From Brassica napus (taxonomy: Eukaryota > Streptophyta > Magnoliopsida > Brassicales > Brassicaceae), in contig NC_063452.1 of NCBI RefSeq assembly GCF_020379485.1, forward strand, positions 57,805,338 through 57,869,337: 64,000 nucleotides of DNA, in the 5' to 3' direction. This document shows, one piece after another, positions 60,540 to 64,000 of this stretch. Below the pieces are notes generated by a model, which did no database searches, was not told the DNA's origin, and saw only the letters and a list, made by a program, of their open reading frames with translations. Position numbers and translations under genes: made by a program. The first letter of the stretch is position 1. Each line of letters begins with the position of its first letter.

Positions 60540-60870
60540 AACAACGAACATTTACGACGAAAATATTTCGTCGTAAATTTACATGATGTTTACAACGCAA
60601 TTACGAGGAATCCAACTTTCATCGTAAACGCAATGTAAATTTACGACGAATAGATTTCGTCGTAAACTCCATGTAAGTTTACGACGAATGTACGTGGAAA
60701 GAGAAATACGTCGTAATCATTACATCGACATTACAACGAAACATGTTACCGTTATATTTAGGTGAAAACGTGTATTCAATGTGCTTTAACTTACCTAATT
60801 TCGTCGTAAAGTCGTTGTAAATAATATGTTAAAACCATGTAAAATTCATGTAAAATATTCCTTGTAAAAT
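60540..60870. repeat. Subterminal repeats of the CACTA element
   Basis: At least seven copies of TTTACGACGAA or its reverse complement, several as back-to-back palindromes (for example around 60556-60580 and 60650-60676), separated by ATGTAAATT-like spacers. In En/Spm such motifs are the binding sites of the TNPA protein. Confidence 0.8.
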
Positions 60871-61022
60871 CGTTGTTATATTTCAACTACCCAACTCGAA
60901 AATTTCTCTATATATATGTCATTTCCTACAACTCTCTTCCTCACAACACACAAACGGGAGAAAAAAAAATCCGAAAAAAAAAATCAGAAAAAAAAGATTT
61001 CAAAAAAAAATCTAAGAAAAAA

Positions 61023-63952
61023 ATGGCCGGTGGCGGTAGTATTTACGAGTTACGGAGTTGGATGTATTTGCACAAAGATTCCGACGGGAGGGTGATGAAC
61101 GCATTTCTGAGCGGGCTAGAGACATTCATGCACCAGGCGGGCTGTACACCGATCACACAGGAAAGCGGTAAGATGTTCTGCCCCTGTCTGAAATGCAAGA
61201 ATTCAAAATTTGCACGTAGTGAAACTGTATGGAAGCATTTAGTAAACAGAGGATTTACACCACAATACTACATTTGGTATCAACATGGAGAGGGTTATGG
61301 GGGAAATGAAGCTAGTAGTAGTAATAATAATTTTGAGGATGGTCATCATAGTGAAGAACCGAATCATTTGCATAATGAATAAAATTATCATCAAGATCAT
61401 GAGCAGATGGTAGATCATGATAGGGTTCAAGATATGATTAGTGATGCATTTTTAGAAACAACTACAACAATAGCTGATGGAACTGGAAATGTAGAAGAAC
61501 CTAATTTGGATGCAAAAATGTTTTATGAAATGCTAGATGCTGCAAATCAACCAATCTACACTGGTTGTAGAGAAGGTCTCTCTAAATTGTCTCTAGCAGC
61601 TAGGATGATGAATATTAAAACGGATCATAATTTACCTGAGAATTGCATGGATGCATGGGCGGAGTTGTTTAAAGAGTATTTGCCAGAAGACAACGTGTCT
61701 GCTGAATCTTATTATGAGATTCAAAAATTGGTTTATAGTCTTGGGTTGCCTTCGGAGATGATTGATGTTTGCATCGACAACTGCATGATCTACTGGAAAG
61801 AAGATGACAAGTTAGAAGAGTGTCGATTCTGCAAAAAACCACGATTCAAACCGCAAGGCCGTGGGAGGAATAGGGTACCGTACCAAAGGATGTGGTACCT
61901 ACCAATTACAGACAGATTGAAAAGATTATATCAATCTGAGAGGACTGCTGCGTTGATGAGGTGGCATGCGGAACATGTCCAGAGAGATGGTGAGGTTGCA
62001 CATCCATCAGACGCAAGAGCGTGGAAACATTTCAACAAGGTACACGCAGATTTTGCTACAAATATTCGGAATGTCTATCTTGGGTTATGCACCGATGGAT
62101 TTAGTCCATTTGGAATGTCTGGTAGACAATATTCTTTGTGGCCAGTCATTCTTACGCCGTACAATTTACCGCCGGATATGTGCATGGAACAAGAATTTCT
62201 ATTTTTGACCATATTAATCCCTGGGCCGAAGCATCCAAAACGGTCTCTTGATGTTTTTCTTCAACCGTTGATAGAAGAGCTAAAGCAATTGTGGTCAGAA
62301 GGGGTGAGGACGTACGATTGTTCCTTGAAAAACAATTTTACGATGCAAGCAGTTCTGCTGTGGACGATAAGTGATTTCCCTGCTTATGGGATGTTGTCTG
62401 GCTGGACAACACATGGAAGATTATCTTGTCCATATTGTCTTGGATCGACGGATGCTTTTCAACTGAAGAATGGTAGGAAGAGTTGTTGGTTTGACTGTCA
62501 TCGTCGCTTTCTTCCACTTGCCCATCCGTACAAAAGAAATAAGACATTGTTTCGGCACAAAAAAATTGTCAGAGACGGTCCTCCTCCATATCTCACCGGC
62601 CAGCAGATCGAAGCAGACATTGATTATTACGGAGCTCAGGAAACAGTTAAAGTTGGAGGAAATTGGCATGTTCCTGGAAATATGCCTGATGGGTATGGTG
62701 TGTCTCACAATTGGCATAAGAAGAGTATATTTTGGGAGCTACCCTATTGGAAGGATCTTCTCTTACGCCACAATCTGGATGTCATGCATATTGAGAAGAA
62801 CTTTTTTGAGAACATCATGAATACATTACTTAACGTCCCTGGGAAGACAAAAGATAACAAAAAGTCAAGGATGGACTTACCTGATATTTGCTCAAGAAGT
62901 GAGTTACATATCAAGAGCAATGGAAACGTTCTTGTTCCCATCTTCCGGTTGTCATCAGAAGCCAAAACAACCTTGTTTGACTGGGTTGCATCAGAAGTTA
63001 AGTTTCCTGATGGTTATGTTTCAAATCTGTCAAGATGTGTTGAACGAGGTCAAAAGTTCTCCGGAATGAAGAGTCATGATTGTCATGTGTTTATGCAACG
63101 ACTACTTCCATTTGCTTTTGCCGAGCTCCTTCCAGCAAATGTCCATGAAGCACTTGCAGGTAATTATAAAACGTTAATATATATACATATGTTATGAAAT
63201 GTTATTAATTTGATTACTTTTGCAATATACAGCCATCGGCGCTTTTTTCAGAGATCTCAGCACACGTACGTTCAAGGAAGAAGTCATCGAACAACTTCAT
63301 CATAACATTCCGATCATATTGTGCAACCTGGAGAAGATATTTCCTCCTTCATTTTTTGACGTCATGGAGCATCTAGTTGTCCACCTACCGTATGAAGCAT
63401 TGCTTCGTGGACCTGTTCACAACGGATGGATGTATCCGTATGAGCGACAGATGAAACATTTGAAGGGGAAAGCAAGAAATCTTGCAAAGGTGGAAGGTTC
63501 AATAGTTGCGGGAAGTTTGACAGCCGAAACATCTAACTTCACATCATACTACTTTGCTCCAACTGTTCGTACGAGGAAAAGAGTTCCTAGAAGATATGAT
63601 GATGGTGGAGTACCGACATCATATCCAATTGATGGTGTTCCTGACATTTTCTGCGAAATTGCACGGTTTGGTGGTAAAACGAAAGAAGTATGGTGGTCAT
63701 GTGAAGAGGATAAACATAGTGCCCACACTTATATTCTGCTCAACTGCGAGGATGCAGTGACCCGTTACTTTGAAAGGTAAATATTTTTGTGAATGTTAAT
63801 TATATGAATTGCAGTTAATTATGTATGACTTGATTATTTGTTTAATTTGCAGCATGTTTGTATCTCAAGTTGAAGAAGCAATACCAGGAATATCTGCAAC
63901 TGATGTGGACACACGTAAAGATAAGCACTTTGTCAAGTGGTTAAAATCACAG
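61023..63952 (+). pseudogene. TNP2-type CACTA transposase, 5' part, one in-frame stop
   Basis: The gene starts MAGGGSIYELRSWMYLHKDS at 61023. It reads through a transposase-associated domain with a Cys/His cluster (CPCLKCKN...WKHLVNRGF). A TAA at 61380-61382 (HLHNE*NYHQDHEQ) interrupts it, and the same frame continues to 63159. Further exons are 63233-63776 and 63853-63952, all GT-AG, with the rest outside the window. The second domain is the TNP2 transposase core (Transposase_21 type: KVHADFATNIRNVYLGLCTDGFSPFG, LSCPYCLG, HNLDVMHIEKNFFENIM), then a DUF4218-type region (PYERQMKHLKGKARNLAKVEGSI). It would cut and paste the element. With only one visible stop the copy is young, or the stop is avoided by splicing. 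Confidence 0.88.
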
Positions 63953-64000
63953 GTACGTAATATATCTCATACATTGATTAATTAAGTAAGTGTTTTGATA

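Larger units (their letters stand above)
60518..64000 (+). mobile_element. CACTA (En/Spm) DNA transposon, 5' part
   Basis: The terminal repeat CACTACAAGAAAA begins at 60518. It is followed by a dense array of ACGACGAAA / TTTCGTCGTAAA subterminal motifs and then a TNP2-type transposase gene. The element continues past the window, so its 3' end, target duplication and second gene (TNPA-like) are not visible. Confidence 0.9.

Noticed and set aside
60518..60870. CRISPR-like appearance of regularly repeated short motifs
   Set aside because: The repeats are inverted and irregular, at the end of a CACTA element in a plant nuclear genome; they are transposase binding sites.

Overview
The window is nuclear DNA from a flowering plant of the mustard family, most likely Brassica or a close relative. 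The evidence is GT-AG introns, AT-rich intergenic DNA, plant-only gene families (SPX, DYW-type PPR, GAUT, CNGC, ENODL, BCCP) and plant transposons. The protein products read as near-copies of Arabidopsis chromosome 5 genes. In order, the genes match, from my memory of that map, At5g15540 (SCC2), 15530 (BCCP2), 15490 (UGD3), 15480 (C2H2 zinc finger, broken here), 15470 (GAUT14), 15450 (CLPB3), 15410 (CNGC2/DND1), 15400 (UBE4/MUSE3), 15390 (SpoU methyltransferase), 15350 (ENODL17), 15340 (PPR) and 15330 (SPX4). The block is collinear but thinned: about ten Arabidopsis neighbours have no visible counterpart, as expected for a subgenome that lost genes after the Brassica triplication.

Layout. 0-5.8 kb: the 3' part of SCC2 and, convergent to it, BCCP2. 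5.8-12.2 kb: gene-poor, with a hAT-like non-autonomous element, three very short retroposon-tail scars flanked by direct repeats, and a 2.1 kb Helitron whose 5' end is tandemly duplicated. 12.2-19 kb: UGD3 with a leader intron, a SINE with a clear target-site duplication, a frameshifted C2H2 gene and GAUT14 with upstream ORFs. 20-29 kb: CLPB3, a Tourist-like MITE and CNGC2. 29.7-36.6 kb: UBE4 and, convergent, a chloroplast- or mitochondrion-type SpoU RNA methyltransferase. 37.5-46.6 kb: a transposon island made of a Helitron-like element that captured part of an eIF2-beta gene, then a 6.1 kb L1-type LINE with a perfect 22-bp target-site duplication and three coding lesions. 47-52.3 kb: ENODL17, a DYW PPR gene and SPX4. 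53.5-58.8 kb: a SINE and a ten-exon cystathionine gamma-synthase pseudogene on the minus strand, broken by stops, frameshifts, a (GA)47 tract inside an exon and a Helitron in an intron. 60.5-64 kb: the 5' part of a CACTA transposon with a TNP2-type transposase.

The intact genes are housekeeping or signalling loci that share no single pathway: cohesin loading, plastid fatty-acid synthesis, nucleotide-sugar and pectin synthesis, plastid protein disaggregation, Ca2+ channel immunity, ubiquitin chain elongation, RNA methylation, organelle RNA editing and phosphate sensing. They are together because of inherited gene order. CNGC2 and UBE4/MUSE3 both affect immunity in Arabidopsis, but their adjacency is old synteny, not evidence of an operon-like unit.

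I saw no CRISPR array, no functional tRNA or rRNA gene, and nothing that amounts to a new biological system. The most interesting items are the captured eIF2-beta fragment, the tail-only retroposon scars, two SINEs that share a body but have different heads, the microsatellite inside an exon, and the upstream ORFs of CNGC2 and GAUT14. All exon borders were placed by eye from reading frame and GT-AG sites.
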